Shown: positions 29,601 through 40,519 of the stretch, one piece after another
How positions within the stretch are numbered: position 1 is the first letter of the stretch
Layout: each line of letters starts with the position of its first letter
Notes under the pieces: model-generated
Database searches by the model: none
Told to the model about the DNA's origin: nothing
Seen by the model: the letters and a program-made list of their open reading frames with translations, nothing else
Position numbers and translations under genes: made by a program
Source: Bradyrhizobium sp.
GTDB taxonomy: Bacteria > Pseudomonadota > Alphaproteobacteria > Rhizobiales > Xanthobacteraceae
Assembly (NCBI RefSeq): GCF_022844465.1
Contig: NZ_JALHLP010000001.1
Location: 62,001-126,000 of the forward strand
Length of the DNA: 64,000 nucleotides
Direction of reading: 5' to 3'

Positions 29601-31199
29601 CTAGATCGGCACGGTTTTCGGCCGCTTCCAGCGCACCCAACCAGCGACGATCAGGCTGGTAAGCGTAAACGCCGTGAAGACCGTGGTGATGATGCCGATG
29701 CCGAGCGTGACGGCGAAGCCGCGGACCGGGCCGGTGCCGATATAGAACAACACAGCGGCGGCGATGAAGGTGGTGATGTTGGAGTCCAGAATAGTCGACA
29801 GCGCGCGGGTAAACCCGGCGTCGATGGCGGAGATCGCGTTGCGGCCGCCGCGCAGCTCCTCGCGGATGCGCTCGTAGATCAGCACGTTGGAGTCGACCGC
29901 AATACCGACCGTCAACACGATCCCGGCGATGCCGGGCAGCGTCAGGGTGGCATTCAGCAGCGAAAGAATGCCGAAGATCATCGCGACGTTGATCGCCACC
30001 GCTACGTTGGCGAACACGCCAAACAGCCGGTAGGTCAGCAGCATGAACACGATGACCATGATCGAGCCGACATAGGCGGCAAGCTTGCCCTTTTCGATCG
30101 AGTCCTGGCCAAGGCCGGGACCCACGGTGCGCTCCTCGATCACGGTCAGCGGCGCCGGCAGCGCGCCGGCCCGCAACAGCAGCGCCAGTTCGTTGGCCGC
30201 CTGCACCGTAAAGCTGCCGGAAATCTGACCCTGTCCGCCGGTAATGGGTTCGCGGATCACCGGCGCGGAGATCACCTTGTTGTCGAGAATAATGGCAAAG
30301 GGCTGCCCGACATTCTCCGACGTCGCCTGCGCGAACTTGCGCGAGCCGGAGCTGTTGAACTTGAAGCTCACGATCGGCTCGTTGGTGCGCTGGTCGAAGC
30401 CCGGCTGCGCGTCGGTGAGGTCACCGCCGGAAACCAGCACCTGCCGCTTGATGACGTAGGGCACCTTCGGCGTCTGCTCGCTCATCAGGACTTCCGAATC
30501 GGCCGGAACGCGTCCCTGCTGGGCCTGATCCGGCGAAACCGACGGATCGACCATGCGGAATTCCATCTTGGCGGTCTGGCCCAGAATGCGCTTCAGCTCG
30601 GTCGGATCCTGCAACCCCGGCACCTGCACCAGAATGCGGTCGGCGCCCTGCCGCTGGATCAAGGGCTCGACCGTACCCAGCTGGTTGATGCGGCGCTCGA
30701 CGATCTGGATCGATTGCTCGATCGTCTGCCGTATGCGCTCGTTGATGGCGGCTTGCGGCACGGCAAGTCGAAACAGGCCGCCGCCGGCATCGGACACTTC
30801 CAGGTTGCGCTGCCCGCTGGAGCCGAGCAGGCCCCCGAGTGGCTGCGACAGCTCGCGCAGCTTGGCGAGCGCCGTCTGCTGGTCGGATTCCTTGACACGA
30901 ACCTCGACCACCTCGGCACGCGCCGTCAGTCCGGTATAGCCGATCTTGGCGTCACGCAGCACGCGGCGGACTTCGTCGCGGACCTGATCGAGCCTCTCCT
31001 TCTTGACGTAATTGGAATCGACTTCGAGCAGCAGGTAGGAGCCGCCCTGCAAATCAAGACCAAGAACGAGGTGACGCTGGGCCCACACCGGCCAGGTCTT
31101 GACCCGGGATTCCGGGAAGAAGTTCGGGACCGCGAACAGGCAGACGACGAGCGCGGTCAGAATGATCGCCAGCGCCTTCCACCGCGTGAAATACAACAT
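29601..31199 (-). CDS. secD: Protein translocase subunit SecD
   Basis: 532 aa partner of SecF. Motif GLDLQGGSYLLLEV follows the first helix, a long periplasmic P1 head spans about residues 60-330 (with SDQQTALAKLRELSQPLGGL and the head segment SFKFNSSGSRKFAQAT), and the membrane part ends in ATLTLPGIAGIVLTVGIAVDSNVLIYERIREELR. The length and motifs are typical. It sits between yajC and secF, all minus strand. Confidence 0.97.
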   Translation of the reverse strand: MLYFTRWKALAIILTALVVCLFAVPNFFPESRVKTWPVWAQRHLVLGLDLQGGSYLLLEVDSNYVKKERLDQVRDEVRRVLRDAKIGYTGLTARAEVVEVRVKESDQQTALAKLRELSQPLGGLLGSSGQRNLEVSDAGGGLFRLAVPQAAINERIRQTIEQSIQIVERRINQLGTVEPLIQRQGADRILVQVPGLQDPTELKRILGQTAKMEFRMVDPSVSPDQAQQGRVPADSEVLMSEQTPKVPYVIKRQVLVSGGDLTDAQPGFDQRTNEPIVSFKFNSSGSRKFAQATSENVGQPFAIILDNKVISAPVIREPITGGQGQISGSFTVQAANELALLLRAGALPAPLTVIEERTVGPGLGQDSIEKGKLAAYVGSIMVIVFMLLTYRLFGVFANVAVAINVAMIFGILSLLNATLTLPGIAGIVLTVGIAVDSNVLIYERIREELRGGRNAISAIDAGFTRALSTILDSNITTFIAAAVLFYIGTGPVRGFAVTLGIGIITTVFTAFTLTSLIVAGWVRWKRPKTVPI

Positions 31200-31252
31200 C
31201 GAGTTGACCCGTCAGATCCAGGAAAATGCACCGTGAGAGCGGCGCGGAAAAC

Positions 31253-31618
31253 TCAGCTCGCGGACGGCTCGTCCTTGGCGGTTTCGGTTTTTTCCTTGGC
31301 CGGCTCGCCCTTGGTGCGGACGCCCGAAATCATCTGCCGCATCTGCCGCACCCGGACGCCGTCAGAGATCTCGAACTCGATCTGGTCGTCGTCCACCACC
31401 TTGGTCACCTTGCCGACGAGGCCGCCCGACGTCACCACGGTGTCGCCGCGACGGATGTTCTTAACCAGCTCCTGATGGTCCTTCACCTTCTTCTGCTGCG
31501 GGCGCAAGATCAGGAAATACATGATGACGAAAATCAGCACGAACGGCAGCAGCGACATCAACATGCTGTTGGCATCGCCGCCGGCCGCAGCCTGGGCGTA
31601 CGCAGGGGTAATCAGCAT
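31253..31618 (-). CDS. yajC: Preprotein translocase subunit YajC
   Basis: 121 aa, one N-terminal membrane helix (MSLLPFVLIFVIMYFLILRPQQKKVKDHQ) and a small soluble domain (GDTVVTSGGLVGKVTKVVDDDQIEFEISDGVRVRQMRQMI), then a Lys/Glu-rich tail. It forms a complex with SecDF. First gene of the export operon. Confidence 0.95.
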   Translation of the reverse strand: MLITPAYAQAAAGGDANSMLMSLLPFVLIFVIMYFLILRPQQKKVKDHQELVKNIRRGDTVVTSGGLVGKVTKVVDDDQIEFEISDGVRVRQMRQMISGVRTKGEPAKEKTETAKDEPSAS

Positions 31619-31808
31619 TCGAACGATCCTCGTGAGACGGGAAAGAACCGGCCTGCCTGGGCGTCAAGGCCTGGGCATATCGCCGGTCCGGTCAAATTCG
31701 CGCGGACTATAGCGGCGGCTGGCCCAATTGCAACGTAGCCACCCTCATTTAGGCCGCTTGCGAGACGTTCCAAGGCTCGATAAGGCTGCTCGGTCAGGAA
31801 TTCCGAAA

Positions 31809-32792
31809 ATGTCGAAAAAACCGCAAAAAAAACCAGCGCAAGCGGCGAATCGCGCCACCGCCAATGCGCCCTCGCAGCGGGCTGCAAGAACCGCGACAAA
31901 ACGCCCGGCAGATACGCCCGGGGACGTCACCGCCCGGCGGATCGCGACGGCGCTGGAGGCCATCGCGGCCCACCTTTCCGCGACCTCCCCCGCAGCGAAG
32001 GGCCCCGAGACGTTCGCCTCCGCCGATGCCTTTGTCTGGCACCTGGACGGACGCCTTTCGCCCGTGCCACGCGTCAGCCGCGTCGATCTCGGCCTGCTCA
32101 AGGGCATCGACCGGATGCGGGACATCCTGATCGAAAACACCGAACGCTTTGCCAATGGCCTTCCCGCCAACAACGCGCTGCTCTGGGGCGCGCGCGGCAT
32201 GGGCAAGTCGTCGCTGGTCAAGGCCGTCCATGCCGACATCAACGCCGGCCGCAAACCGGCCGATCGGCTGAAGTTGATCGAGATCCATCGCGAGGACATC
32301 GAAAGCCTGCCGGGCCTGATGGACCAGCTGCGCGGCGCCGATTTCCACTTCATCGTGTTCTGCGACGACCTCTCCTTCGACGGCAACGACGCATCCTATA
32401 AATCGCTCAAGGCGGTGCTGGAGGGTGGCATCGAGGGACGCCCCGACAACGTGATCCTCTACGCCACCTCAAACCGGCGGCATTTGCTGGCGCGCGAAAT
32501 GATCGAGAACGAACGCTCGACGGCGATCAATCCGGGCGAAGCGGTCGAGGAGAAAGTATCGCTGTCGGATCGTTTTGGCCTATGGCTCGGCTTTCACCGC
32601 TGCAGCCAGGATGAGTATCTCGCGATGGTCCGCGGCTATTGCGGCCATTTCGGCATCAGGATTGCCGAAACGGAGCTGGAGCGCGAGGCGCTGGAATGGT
32701 CGACCACGCGCGGCTCCCGTTCCGGCCGCGTCGCCTGGCAGTTCACGCAGGAACTGGCCGGAAGGCTCGGGGTCAGGCTGGCGGGGAGATAG
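31809..32792 (+). CDS. DUF815 ATPase
   Basis: 327 aa AAA-type ATPase of the COG2607/DUF815 family. A basic, low-complexity N-terminus is followed by family segment FVWHLDGRLSPVPRVSRVDLGLLKGIDRMRDIL, Walker A LLWGARGMGKSSLV (near residue 124), Walker B FIVFCDDLSF and the sensor stretch NVILYATSNRRHLLAREM. The C-terminal helical part (LSDRFGLWLGFHRCSQDEYL) is conserved. The ATG at 31809 is chosen over an upstream one. It is divergent from yajC. Function is unknown. Confidence 0.92.
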   Translation: MSKKPQKKPAQAANRATANAPSQRAARTATKRPADTPGDVTARRIATALEAIAAHLSATSPAAKGPETFASADAFVWHLDGRLSPVPRVSRVDLGLLKGIDRMRDILIENTERFANGLPANNALLWGARGMGKSSLVKAVHADINAGRKPADRLKLIEIHREDIESLPGLMDQLRGADFHFIVFCDDLSFDGNDASYKSLKAVLEGGIEGRPDNVILYATSNRRHLLAREMIENERSTAINPGEAVEEKVSLSDRFGLWLGFHRCSQDEYLAMVRGYCGHFGIRIAETELEREALEWSTTRGSRSGRVAWQFTQELAGRLGVRLAGR

Positions 32793-32834
32793 GGACCGGG
32801 CTTGCGAGAGCAGGCCGCTTACACAAACACCCGC

Positions 32835-32936
32835 CGTCATTCCCCGCGAAGGCGGGGAATCCAGTACGCCGCAGCCGCTCAGCCTACCATAAGCGCCTCT
32901 GGGATACTGGATCGCGCGCTTTCGCGGGCGAAGACA
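32835..32936. repeat. Interspersed palindromic repeat (CGTCATxxCCCGC type), copy 2
   Basis: CGTCATTCCCCGCGAAGGCG at the left and TACTGGATCGCGCGCTTTCG near the right; the right end is diverged. It fills the gap between the convergent DUF815 and LytM genes and may act as a hairpin at both 3' ends. Confidence 0.75.
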
Positions 32937-32963
32937 ATTGCTGATGGGGACGCTATGAGCGCC

Positions 32964-34322
32964 TCAAGCCCCGTTCAGGAATTGAAGCGGGTCAACCGGG
33001 GAAGATCCCTTGCGGATCTCGAAGTGGAGCTGCGGCGACCCCACCTCTCCCGATTGACCTGACTTGGCAATAATCTGGCCGCGCTTGATCGTGTCCCCGC
33101 GCTTCACCAGCAGTTCACTCGCATGGGCATATGCGGTGACATAACCGTTGGAGTGCCGAACCAGAATGAGATTGCCGTAACCCTTGAGCTCGTTGCCGGA
33201 ATAGGCGACGACCCCATCTTCCGCCGCCTTGACCGGCGTGCCTTCCGGCACCGCGAGATTGATGCCGTCATTGGCCTTGCCGTTGGTTTTGGCGCCGTAG
33301 CTCGTGATCACCTTGCCGCGCACCGGCCAGCGGAAGGTCGGCAACGCGCCGGTGGCTTCGCCGGACTTCACCGACGCGGCTTCGACGACGGGCTTCTCTT
33401 CGGCGACATTGGTGGTTGCCTGCGCCAGCCGCGCGCTTTGCGGTTGGCCGCCGGCCGCGGCGAGCCTGGTAGCGGGTGCCGCCACTGTCTCAACCGGTTG
33501 GGCCTGCGCTGCGGCGACGGGCTGGGCGAGCGGCGCGGCGGTCGCGGATTTCGACCCCGGCACCGTGAGCTTCATGCCGAGGCTGAGCCTGGCCGACTGA
33601 TCGAGATTGTTGGCTCTGGCGAGTTCCGCAACCGGCACCTCGTTACGGCGCGCGATGCTGGTCAACGTGTCGCCGCGGTTGACGACATGGATGCTCGACG
33701 ATGCGACGGCGGCCGTCTGGGGCTTGCTGACCAACGGCGCGGGCGTCGCAACCACCGCTGTCTGGCGCGGAATGATGAGCTGCTGACCGGGCGAGAGCGC
33801 GCGCGGGCCCCTGTAGCCGTTAGCCTGCAGGATCGCGGCGCTCGAGACATTGTAGCGCTTCGCCAGGATATCGAGCGTGTCGCTGGTGCCGACGATGATG
33901 GTGGTGCCGCCCTGCGCTGGTGGCCGGGCCGCTATTGAACGCGGCGCTACCGTCGCGGTGGTTTCAATGGGGGGATGAGACGGCGGCGCATAGGACGAAA
34001 GCCCGCGCCCTCCTCCCGCCCTGCCTGCGGCTGAATGGGACTGCGGTGCACCGACCGCGGCCGGCGGCGGCAGAGGTTGGGACTGATATTGCGAGTAGGA
34101 CCCCTGTGGGCGTGAATATTGCGGCAGTTCGCGGCGCTCGACGGCCGCCGCCTTCACGGATCCGGTGGATTCCCGCTGCGATGCAAAAGGATTGGAAAAG
34201 GAGCTGTCGGAAAAGCGCGTCGACATGTCAGCGCTGCAACCGGCAAAGCCAAACGACATCAATGCCAGCACCGCGACGTGCGGCAGCCGACGCCAGCCAA
34301 GCAACTCGGCGACAGGGGACAT
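32964..34322 (-). CDS. LysM/LytM-domain lipoprotein, NlpD-like
   Basis: 452 aa. Signal with a lipobox-like FAGCSADM, a low-complexity Ser/Pro/Gln region, two LysM peptidoglycan-binding domains (TDTLDILAKRYNVSSAAIL and VNRGDTLTSIARRNEVPVAELARANNL) and a C-terminal M23 domain. In that domain the usual zinc ligands HxxxD are replaced: GKANDGINLAVPEGTPV has N where H and D stand; YAHASELLVKRGD and PQLHFEIR keep the late His. It is therefore expected to activate amidases, not cut by itself, like E. coli NlpD/EnvC. It is followed by pcm upstream on the same strand, the pcm-nlpD order known in E. coli and alphaproteobacteria. Confidence 0.9.
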   Translation of the reverse strand: MSPVAELLGWRRLPHVAVLALMSFGFAGCSADMSTRFSDSSFSNPFASQRESTGSVKAAAVERRELPQYSRPQGSYSQYQSQPLPPPAAVGAPQSHSAAGRAGGGRGLSSYAPPSHPPIETTATVAPRSIAARPPAQGGTTIIVGTSDTLDILAKRYNVSSAAILQANGYRGPRALSPGQQLIIPRQTAVVATPAPLVSKPQTAAVASSSIHVVNRGDTLTSIARRNEVPVAELARANNLDQSARLSLGMKLTVPGSKSATAAPLAQPVAAAQAQPVETVAAPATRLAAAGGQPQSARLAQATTNVAEEKPVVEAASVKSGEATGALPTFRWPVRGKVITSYGAKTNGKANDGINLAVPEGTPVKAAEDGVVAYSGNELKGYGNLILVRHSNGYVTAYAHASELLVKRGDTIKRGQIIAKSGQSGEVGSPQLHFEIRKGSSPVDPLQFLNGA

Positions 34323-34431
34323 GGTTACTCACTCGTACGCAACAAAATACTGTTTTGAGTAAACACGTCCGGAGTAAACAACCGCTTAACCCATGGATTA
34401 AGGCGTTGGCGGCAACGGCCAATCCGGAATT

Positions 34432-35076
34432 CTAAAGTTCGCGCGCGATCCCCGGCAGCGCCGGCACGAAGCGAACGTCCACCAATTCCTTGCGCTCGAA
34501 ACCGCTGTCGATCCTGGTGACACGGACCAGCGTCTGGACGCCGTGATGCGGACCAACGGGGGCGATCAGGATGCCGCCAGGCACAAGCCGCTGCAGCAGG
34601 CTCTCGGGGACCTGTTCGATCGCGGCCGTGACGATGATGCGGTCGAAATCGCCCGTCCCCGGGGGATCGTCGAGGCCGTCCCCAAGCACGACCTCGATAT
34701 TGTGATAGCCGAGCTCGGCAAGTCGGGCGCGGGCGCCGTCCGCCAGCGTCCGGTACCTCTCGATCGTTATCACGTCCCCACACAGGCGGGACAGCACCGC
34801 GGCCTGATAACCGGAGCCGGTGCCGATTTCGAACACCTTGTGATCCCGGTGCAGACGCAACTGCTCGGTCATGTAGGCGACCACAAAGGGCTGGCTGATG
34901 GTCTGTCCGCAGGAAATGCCAAGCGCACTGTCACGGTAGGCATGGGCGCGGTCGGCGGCAGCGACGAACGCCTCGCGCGGCACCTCTTCCATGGCGCGGA
35001 GCACCGCCTGTTCGCTGATCCCCCGCCGCCGGAGGTTGAGCTGGAACATCATCTTTTCGGGTGGTTCTCGCGACAT
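34432..35076 (-). CDS. pcm: Protein-L-isoaspartate O-methyltransferase
   Basis: Repairs isoaspartyl residues using SAM. 214 aa from the ATG at 35076 ([19 protein letters not shown]); a start at 35115 would add 13 residues and is possible. Family motifs: [26 protein letters not shown] loop [18 protein letters not shown], and [24 protein letters not shown]. The nlpD-like gene is about 110 bp downstream; surE is 0.6 kb away on the same strand across an opposite-strand receiver gene, keeping the surE-pcm-nlpD cluster seen in many proteobacteria. Confidence 0.93.
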   Translation of the reverse strand: MSREPPEKMMFQLNLRRRGISEQAVLRAMEEVPREAFVAAADRAHAYRDSALGISCGQTISQPFVVAYMTEQLRLHRDHKVFEIGTGSGYQAAVLSRLCGDVITIERYRTLADGARARLAELGYHNIEVVLGDGLDDPPGTGDFDRIIVTAAIEQVPESLLQRLVPGGILIAPVGPHHGVQTLVRVTRIDSGFERKELVDVRFVPALPGIAREL

Positions 35077-35304
35077 GGCGATCTCGTGGCATGCCTCAGA
35101 AGCCGTCCTGCGCATCAGCCTGCTATGGTGTAATAGCGTCGGCGAACTTAAGGAACAGCTTTCTGGTTCCGTCTCGGGGAACCGCTTGCGTTATCCGGCG
35201 TTAGGGAAGGAAGTTCGGCATCACCCCGGCGTCCCTTCGCTCCTGGCGATTGCGCCAAGAGGTGTTATTTGCAAATCTCGATCCGGAAGGGCAAGGACTC
35301 CATC

Positions 35305-35682
35305 ATGGTAGCGACGCACCCGGCGAGTTGTTCCGTTCTCCTCGTCGAAGACGAGGTGATGATCCGGATGATGGTCGCCGACATGCTCGAGGAGCTCGGC
35401 TACACCGTGGCTGCGGAGGCCGGCGAAATCGGCGAAGCTGTCAAGCTTGCGCAATCGACAGAATTCGACCTCGCCATCCTGGACGTCAACGTCAACGGCA
35501 AGGTCATCACGCCGGTGGCCGAGGCGGTCAAAGCGCGCAACCGCCCGTTCATCTTCGCGACCGGCTACGGTTCTGCCGGCGTTCCCCAGGAATATCGTGA
35601 TCGCCCGGCGCTTCAGAAGCCGTTCCAGTTGGAAACGCTGGCCCAGGTGATTGCATCCACGATGAACCGTACCCCGGTCTAG
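35305..35682 (+). CDS. Single-domain response regulator (receiver)
   Basis: 125 aa, only a CheY-like receiver: acidic pair VLLVEDEVMIRMM, phospho-acceptor Asp in LAILDVNVNG, switch Thr in FIFATGYGS, Lys in LQKPFQLE. No output domain follows. The ATG at 35305 (MVATHPASCS) has AAGGA upstream; the longer frame lacks it. It sits alone between pcm and surE on the opposite strand, so its kinase is elsewhere; the hybrid kinase at 4404 is far away and not evidently linked. Confidence 0.9.
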   Translation: MVATHPASCSVLLVEDEVMIRMMVADMLEELGYTVAAEAGEIGEAVKLAQSTEFDLAILDVNVNGKVITPVAEAVKARNRPFIFATGYGSAGVPQEYRDRPALQKPFQLETLAQVIASTMNRTPV

Positions 35683-35689
35683 GCACCCA

Positions 35690-36457
35690 TCACTTCAGCG
35701 TCGTCGTCAGCGCCGCGGAAAACGCTTCATCCGTGCGATCCAGCCGCAGCGGCGTGACCGACACGTAGCGCGCTGCGAGGGCTGCCAGATCGGTGCCTTC
35801 AGCGGGCGTGTCCATCATTGCGGCGCGCTCGAAGCCGATCCAGAAATAGGGATTGCCACGGCCGTCGTGACGCTTGTCGACCTTGAGGAATCCGAGATTG
35901 CGCTTGCCTTGCCGCGTCACCCGCACGCCCTTGACCCGGTCGGGGGTGCAGGCCGGGAAGTTGACGTTGATGACGGTGTTCCTGGGCACGCCGGCGTCGA
36001 TCACCTTGCGCAGGATGTCCGGGCCGAATTTCAACGCGGTGTCCCACAGCGGCGCGTGACGGGTCTCGATGGAAAATTCCTGGCTCAGGGCAAACGACGG
36101 GATGCCAAGAATCGTACCCTCCAGGGCGCCGGCGATGGTGCCGGAATAGACGACGTCCTCGGCGACGTTGCGTCCCTTGTTGACACCGGACAGTACGAGG
36201 TCCGGCCCCTTCTCGCCGAGGATATGGCGCGAGCCCATGATCACGCAATCGGTCGGCGTCCCGCGCACCGCGAAATGGCGCGGCCCGACTTCACGCAGGC
36301 GCAAGGGATCATTCAGCGACAGTGAATGCGAGACACCGGATTGATCGAGTTCGGGCGCCACGACCCAGACGTCGTCGGACAGCGCGCGGGCGATCTCCTC
36401 AACGGTCTTCAGGCCCGGAGCATGGATTCCGTCGTCATTGGTGCAGAGGATTCGCAT
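35690..36457 (-). CDS. surE: 5'/3'-nucleotidase SurE
   Basis: Metal-dependent phosphatase acting on nucleoside monophosphates in stress survival. 255 aa. Metal site [16 protein letters not shown] at the start, then [14 protein letters not shown] and [28 protein letters not shown]. The C-terminal tail is [13 protein letters not shown]. Only 7 bp separate its stop from that of the convergent receiver gene. Confidence 0.96.
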   Translation of the reverse strand: MRILCTNDDGIHAPGLKTVEEIARALSDDVWVVAPELDQSGVSHSLSLNDPLRLREVGPRHFAVRGTPTDCVIMGSRHILGEKGPDLVLSGVNKGRNVAEDVVYSGTIAGALEGTILGIPSFALSQEFSIETRHAPLWDTALKFGPDILRKVIDAGVPRNTVINVNFPACTPDRVKGVRVTRQGKRNLGFLKVDKRHDGRGNPYFWIGFERAAMMDTPAEGTDLAALAARYVSVTPLRLDRTDEAFSAALTTTLK

Positions 36458-36602
36458 CCGTCAAATGCCTTTGTTCTGGGTCGAGCCCGCCTTTTGCCAT
36501 GGGGCCGGCGTTTCGGTCTGGCGCTGGGGTCGGCCTTGTTCGGGGGCTGCCTTGTGGTCGTCTTATCCGGCTATCGCAGCCGAGGCAAACCGGCCCCCTT
36601 CC

Positions 36603-37103
36603 CTATGATGGCCCCTTCATCCAGACCCTCCAGGGACGAACCAACCTGGCGTGGCCCTCGATCCGCATTTGAAGTTCAGGTGGTGTCGCTGGCGGCAGGG
36701 CGGTATCTGGCCTTGCAGGCTCTGGCGCTCGCAGGAGCGGCGCGGCCCGTGCCGGTGGCTCAGGCTTGTTGATCTTCGGCGGTTCGGGCTTCGGCGCTGC
36801 CGTTTTCGCAACCGGCGGAAGCGGCGCGTCCGGCTTGACCACGACAGCCGGCGCGTTCGCCGGCGGCCGCGTCACCAGATCCGGCGATTGCGGAAACCGC
36901 GTCCGCGCGACCGCGAGGCCCTTGTCGAAATCGGCCGCGTTAAGCCATTGCCTGCCGTGCATGGTTTCGATGAGAGCATCGTCCCACAGTTGCGCGATCG
37001 CGATGTCGAAGAAGCCCTGCAGCTTCTGGTCGATCAACTGCATCCCGTGGCCGGTGACAGCCCATTGTCTGCCGATCCAATAGATGTCGCGATGCAATGC
37101 CAT
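36603..37103 (-). CDS. Hypothetical protein with Pro/Ala/Lys-rich tail, after serS
   Basis: 166 aa from the ATG at 37103 (MALHRDIYWIGRQWAVTGHGMQL). The first 90 residues form an ordered, conserved-looking helical part (QKLQGFFDIAIAQLWDDALIETMHGRQWLNAADFDKGLAVARTRFPQ), the rest is Pro/Lys/Ala-rich (APKPEPPKINKPEPPARAAP) and ends in a basic stretch. No signal peptide. It begins 14 bp after the serS stop and is followed by surE, so it is likely in that operon. I recognise the N-terminal part only as a rhizobial family without function. Confidence 0.65.
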   Translation of the reverse strand: MALHRDIYWIGRQWAVTGHGMQLIDQKLQGFFDIAIAQLWDDALIETMHGRQWLNAADFDKGLAVARTRFPQSPDLVTRPPANAPAVVVKPDAPLPPVAKTAAPKPEPPKINKPEPPARAAPLLRAPEPARPDTALPPATPPELQMRIEGHARLVRPWRVWMKGPS

Positions 37104-37117
37104 TGCCGCGCCTTGCG

Positions 37118-38455
<1,338 letters not shown>

Positions 38456-38535
38456 TCAATCCTGGAGCGATTGCGTTGAATGCCACGCACTGCGTTGACA
38501 TCTAACGATTATCGTTGCGCTTCCCGTACCACATC

Positions 38536-38637
38536 CGTCATCACCCGCGAAAGCGGGTGATCCAGTATTCTAGAGCATCAATGATATGATCGAGAGGCCG
38601 AGGCGTACTGGATTCCCCGCATTCGCGGGGAATGACG
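38536..38637. repeat. Interspersed palindromic repeat (CGTCATCACCCGC type), copy 3
   Basis: Bounded by CGTCATCACCCGCGAAAGCG and ATTCGCGGGGAATGACG; inner TCCAGTATTC and GTACTGGA match copy 1. It occupies most of the gap between serS start and tatC stop. Confidence 0.9.
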
Positions 38638-38661
38638 GCCGATTATCGCGCGGGCTCGCCC

Positions 38662-39489
38662 CTACTCGGCCGGGTTGGCTTCCGGGGGCGGGCTCGCGGG
38701 TGGCGGCGTGCCCGCGGCGGTCCTGGCCGCCGCCGCCGCCCGCTTTTCCACGATGCGAACCGCGAAGATCGAACCCTCATACAGCGCCATCAGGGGTATC
38801 GCGAGCGCGGCCTGGCTGATGACGTCGGGCGGCGTCAGGATGGCTGCGATGACAAAGGCGACGACGATGAAATAGCGCCGCTTTTCACGCAGCTGCACCG
38901 AGGTGATGATGCCGATCCGCCCCAGCAGCGTCAGGATTACCGGCAGCTGGAACGCGACGCCGAAGGCGAAGATCAGCGACATCATCAGCGACAAATATTC
39001 GCCGACCTTGGGCAGCAGCTGGATCTGCGCGGCCTCGTCCCCGCCCATCTGCTGCATGCCGAGCGAGAACCGCACCAGCATCGGCAGCACCACGAAATAG
39101 ACCAGCATCGATCCCAGCACGAAGAAAAACGGCGTCGCCACCAGATACGGCACGAAGGCTCCGCGCTCGTGCTTGTAGAGCCCGGGCGCCACGAATTTAT
39201 AGATCTGCGTCGCCACGATCGGAAACGAAATGAACGCGGCGCCAAACAGCGCGAGCTTGAGTTGGGTAAGAAAGTATTCCAGCAGCGCGGTGTAGATGAA
39301 TTTCGAGTTTTCCGCCCCCGCCACCCAGACGAAGGGCCACACCAGCACATTGTAGATCTGCTTGGCGAAGAAGAAACAGAGGATGAAGGCGATCCCGAAC
39401 CCCAGCAGCGCCTTGATCAGCCGCGAGCGCAGCTCGATCAGGTGATCCATCAACGGCGCCTTGCTGGCCTCGATATCCTCGATGGTCAT
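38662..39489 (-). CDS. tatC: Sec-independent protein translocase TatC
   Basis: Six-helix membrane receptor for twin-arginine signal peptides. 275 aa. Conserved [17 protein letters not shown] at the N-terminus, [21 protein letters not shown], and the late [13 protein letters not shown]. The start overlaps the tatB stop in an ATGA. A Pro/Ala-rich tail ([17 protein letters not shown]) follows the last helix. Confidence 0.97.
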   Translation of the reverse strand: MTIEDIEASKAPLMDHLIELRSRLIKALLGFGIAFILCFFFAKQIYNVLVWPFVWVAGAENSKFIYTALLEYFLTQLKLALFGAAFISFPIVATQIYKFVAPGLYKHERGAFVPYLVATPFFFVLGSMLVYFVVLPMLVRFSLGMQQMGGDEAAQIQLLPKVGEYLSLMMSLIFAFGVAFQLPVILTLLGRIGIITSVQLREKRRYFIVVAFVIAAILTPPDVISQAALAIPLMALYEGSIFAVRIVEKRAAAAARTAAGTPPPASPPPEANPAE

Positions 39490-40004
39490 GACGCTTTGGC
39501 GTCCTTGAGCAGGTCAGGGGCGGCCGGTGCAACGGCTTGCGATGGCGCCTGCACCTCGCGCGCAAATGCAATCGGTTCGGAGGTTGCGGCATGCGCCTCG
39601 GCCTCGGCGAAGGTTGCCGGCGTCGGCGCGGCGGGCGTGGTCGGAACGACCGGCTCAACCACCGCGGACGTCAGCTGCGGATCGGCGGGCTTGTCGGTGG
39701 CGGGCTTGTCGAGATCGCCGATCTGCAGCGCGTCGCCGACGTCCTTTTCCAGCGAAGTCATGATGTTGACGGGAGCAAGCCCGGTCGCGACGTCCTTGAC
39801 CTCGTCAAAGCTCTTCTTGAGGTCGGCCATTTCGGCCTCGCGCATGGCATCCTGGAATTGACCCTGGAATTCGGCGGCCATCTTGCGCGCCTTGCCCATC
39901 CATTGCCCGACCGTGCGCAGTACGCCCGGCAGCTCTTTCGGGCCGATGGCGATCAGCGCGACAACCGCGATGACGACCAGTTCACTCCACCCGATGTCGA
40001 ACAT
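39486..40004 (-). CDS. tatB: Sec-independent protein translocase TatB
   Basis: 172 aa: [30 protein letters not shown] is the membrane helix and hinge with the GPKELP-type turn, followed by an amphipathic helix ([30 protein letters not shown]) and a long Pro/Ala-rich C-terminus. The ATG at 40004 gives the family N-terminus; the frame extends upstream without it. Confidence 0.95.
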   Translation of the reverse strand: MFDIGWSELVVIAVVALIAIGPKELPGVLRTVGQWMGKARKMAAEFQGQFQDAMREAEMADLKKSFDEVKDVATGLAPVNIMTSLEKDVGDALQIGDLDKPATDKPADPQLTSAVVEPVVPTTPAAPTPATFAEAEAHAATSEPIAFAREVQAPSQAVAPAAPDLLKDAKAS

Positions 40005-40109
40005 GAGTTCTTCCGCTCGCGCGAGGCGTCCGCGCCCCAACCCCTACCACGCCAGATTCGGGGCGGACCCGCGTCTTTTTCGACCGAAACTTTTCAGCCG
40101 AAGCCTGGT

Positions 40110-40349
40110 TCAGACGGCCTTGCTGCCGACATCCGTCCGCGCCGCCGTAGGCGCCGGCGCATTGTGATCAATGGTCTTGACCGGCTCCGCGGGCTTGTCG
40201 ACATTCTTGTCATCGTCCTGCAGGCCCTTCTTGAAGGACTTGATGCCCTGCGCGACATCGCCCATCAGGTCCGAAATCTTGCCGCGGCCGAACAACAGCA
40301 GGACCACTGCGATCACGACGATCCAGTGCCAAATGCTAAGCGAACCCAT
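40110..40349 (-). CDS. tatA: Sec-independent protein translocase TatA
   Basis: 79 aa: [43 protein letters not shown] is the canonical TatA helix, FGRGKI hinge and amphipathic helix. The ATG at 40349 follows GGAGGG; the upstream residues are not needed. First gene of tatABC. Confidence 0.96.
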   Translation of the reverse strand: MGSLSIWHWIVVIAVVLLLFGRGKISDLMGDVAQGIKSFKKGLQDDDKNVDKPAEPVKTIDHNAPAPTAARTDVGSKAV

Positions 40350-40362
40350 CCTGCAACCCTCC

Positions 40363-40388
40363 AAAAAAGAGACGGCCGGCTTCCGGCC
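40363..40388 (-). terminator. Hairpin in the tatA leader
   Basis: On the minus strand GGCCGG-AAG-CCGGCC, then GTCTC, then six T, then the tatA ribosome-binding site GGAGGG. With five bases between stem and T-tract and a six-bp stem it is a weak terminator of scpB transcription or an attenuator for tatABC, because no room is left for a promoter between it and tatA. Confidence 0.4.
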
Positions 40389-40519
40389 AAGCTTTGTCGA
40401 AAGGTAGGCCCGGCAGGTGTCAAAAACAAGGACTTAGGCCACGGCATAGCACTGCCGCGGCGACCTAATTGCCGTGATTGTTAACCCCGCTTGCGGGAAC
40501 GGGGCGGAATTTTCGGGCC

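Noticed and set aside
28833..31475. An 880-codon open frame on the plus strand
   Set aside because: It is opposite secF and secD; the product is His/Arg/Asp-rich with no family, as usual for antisense frames in high-GC genes.
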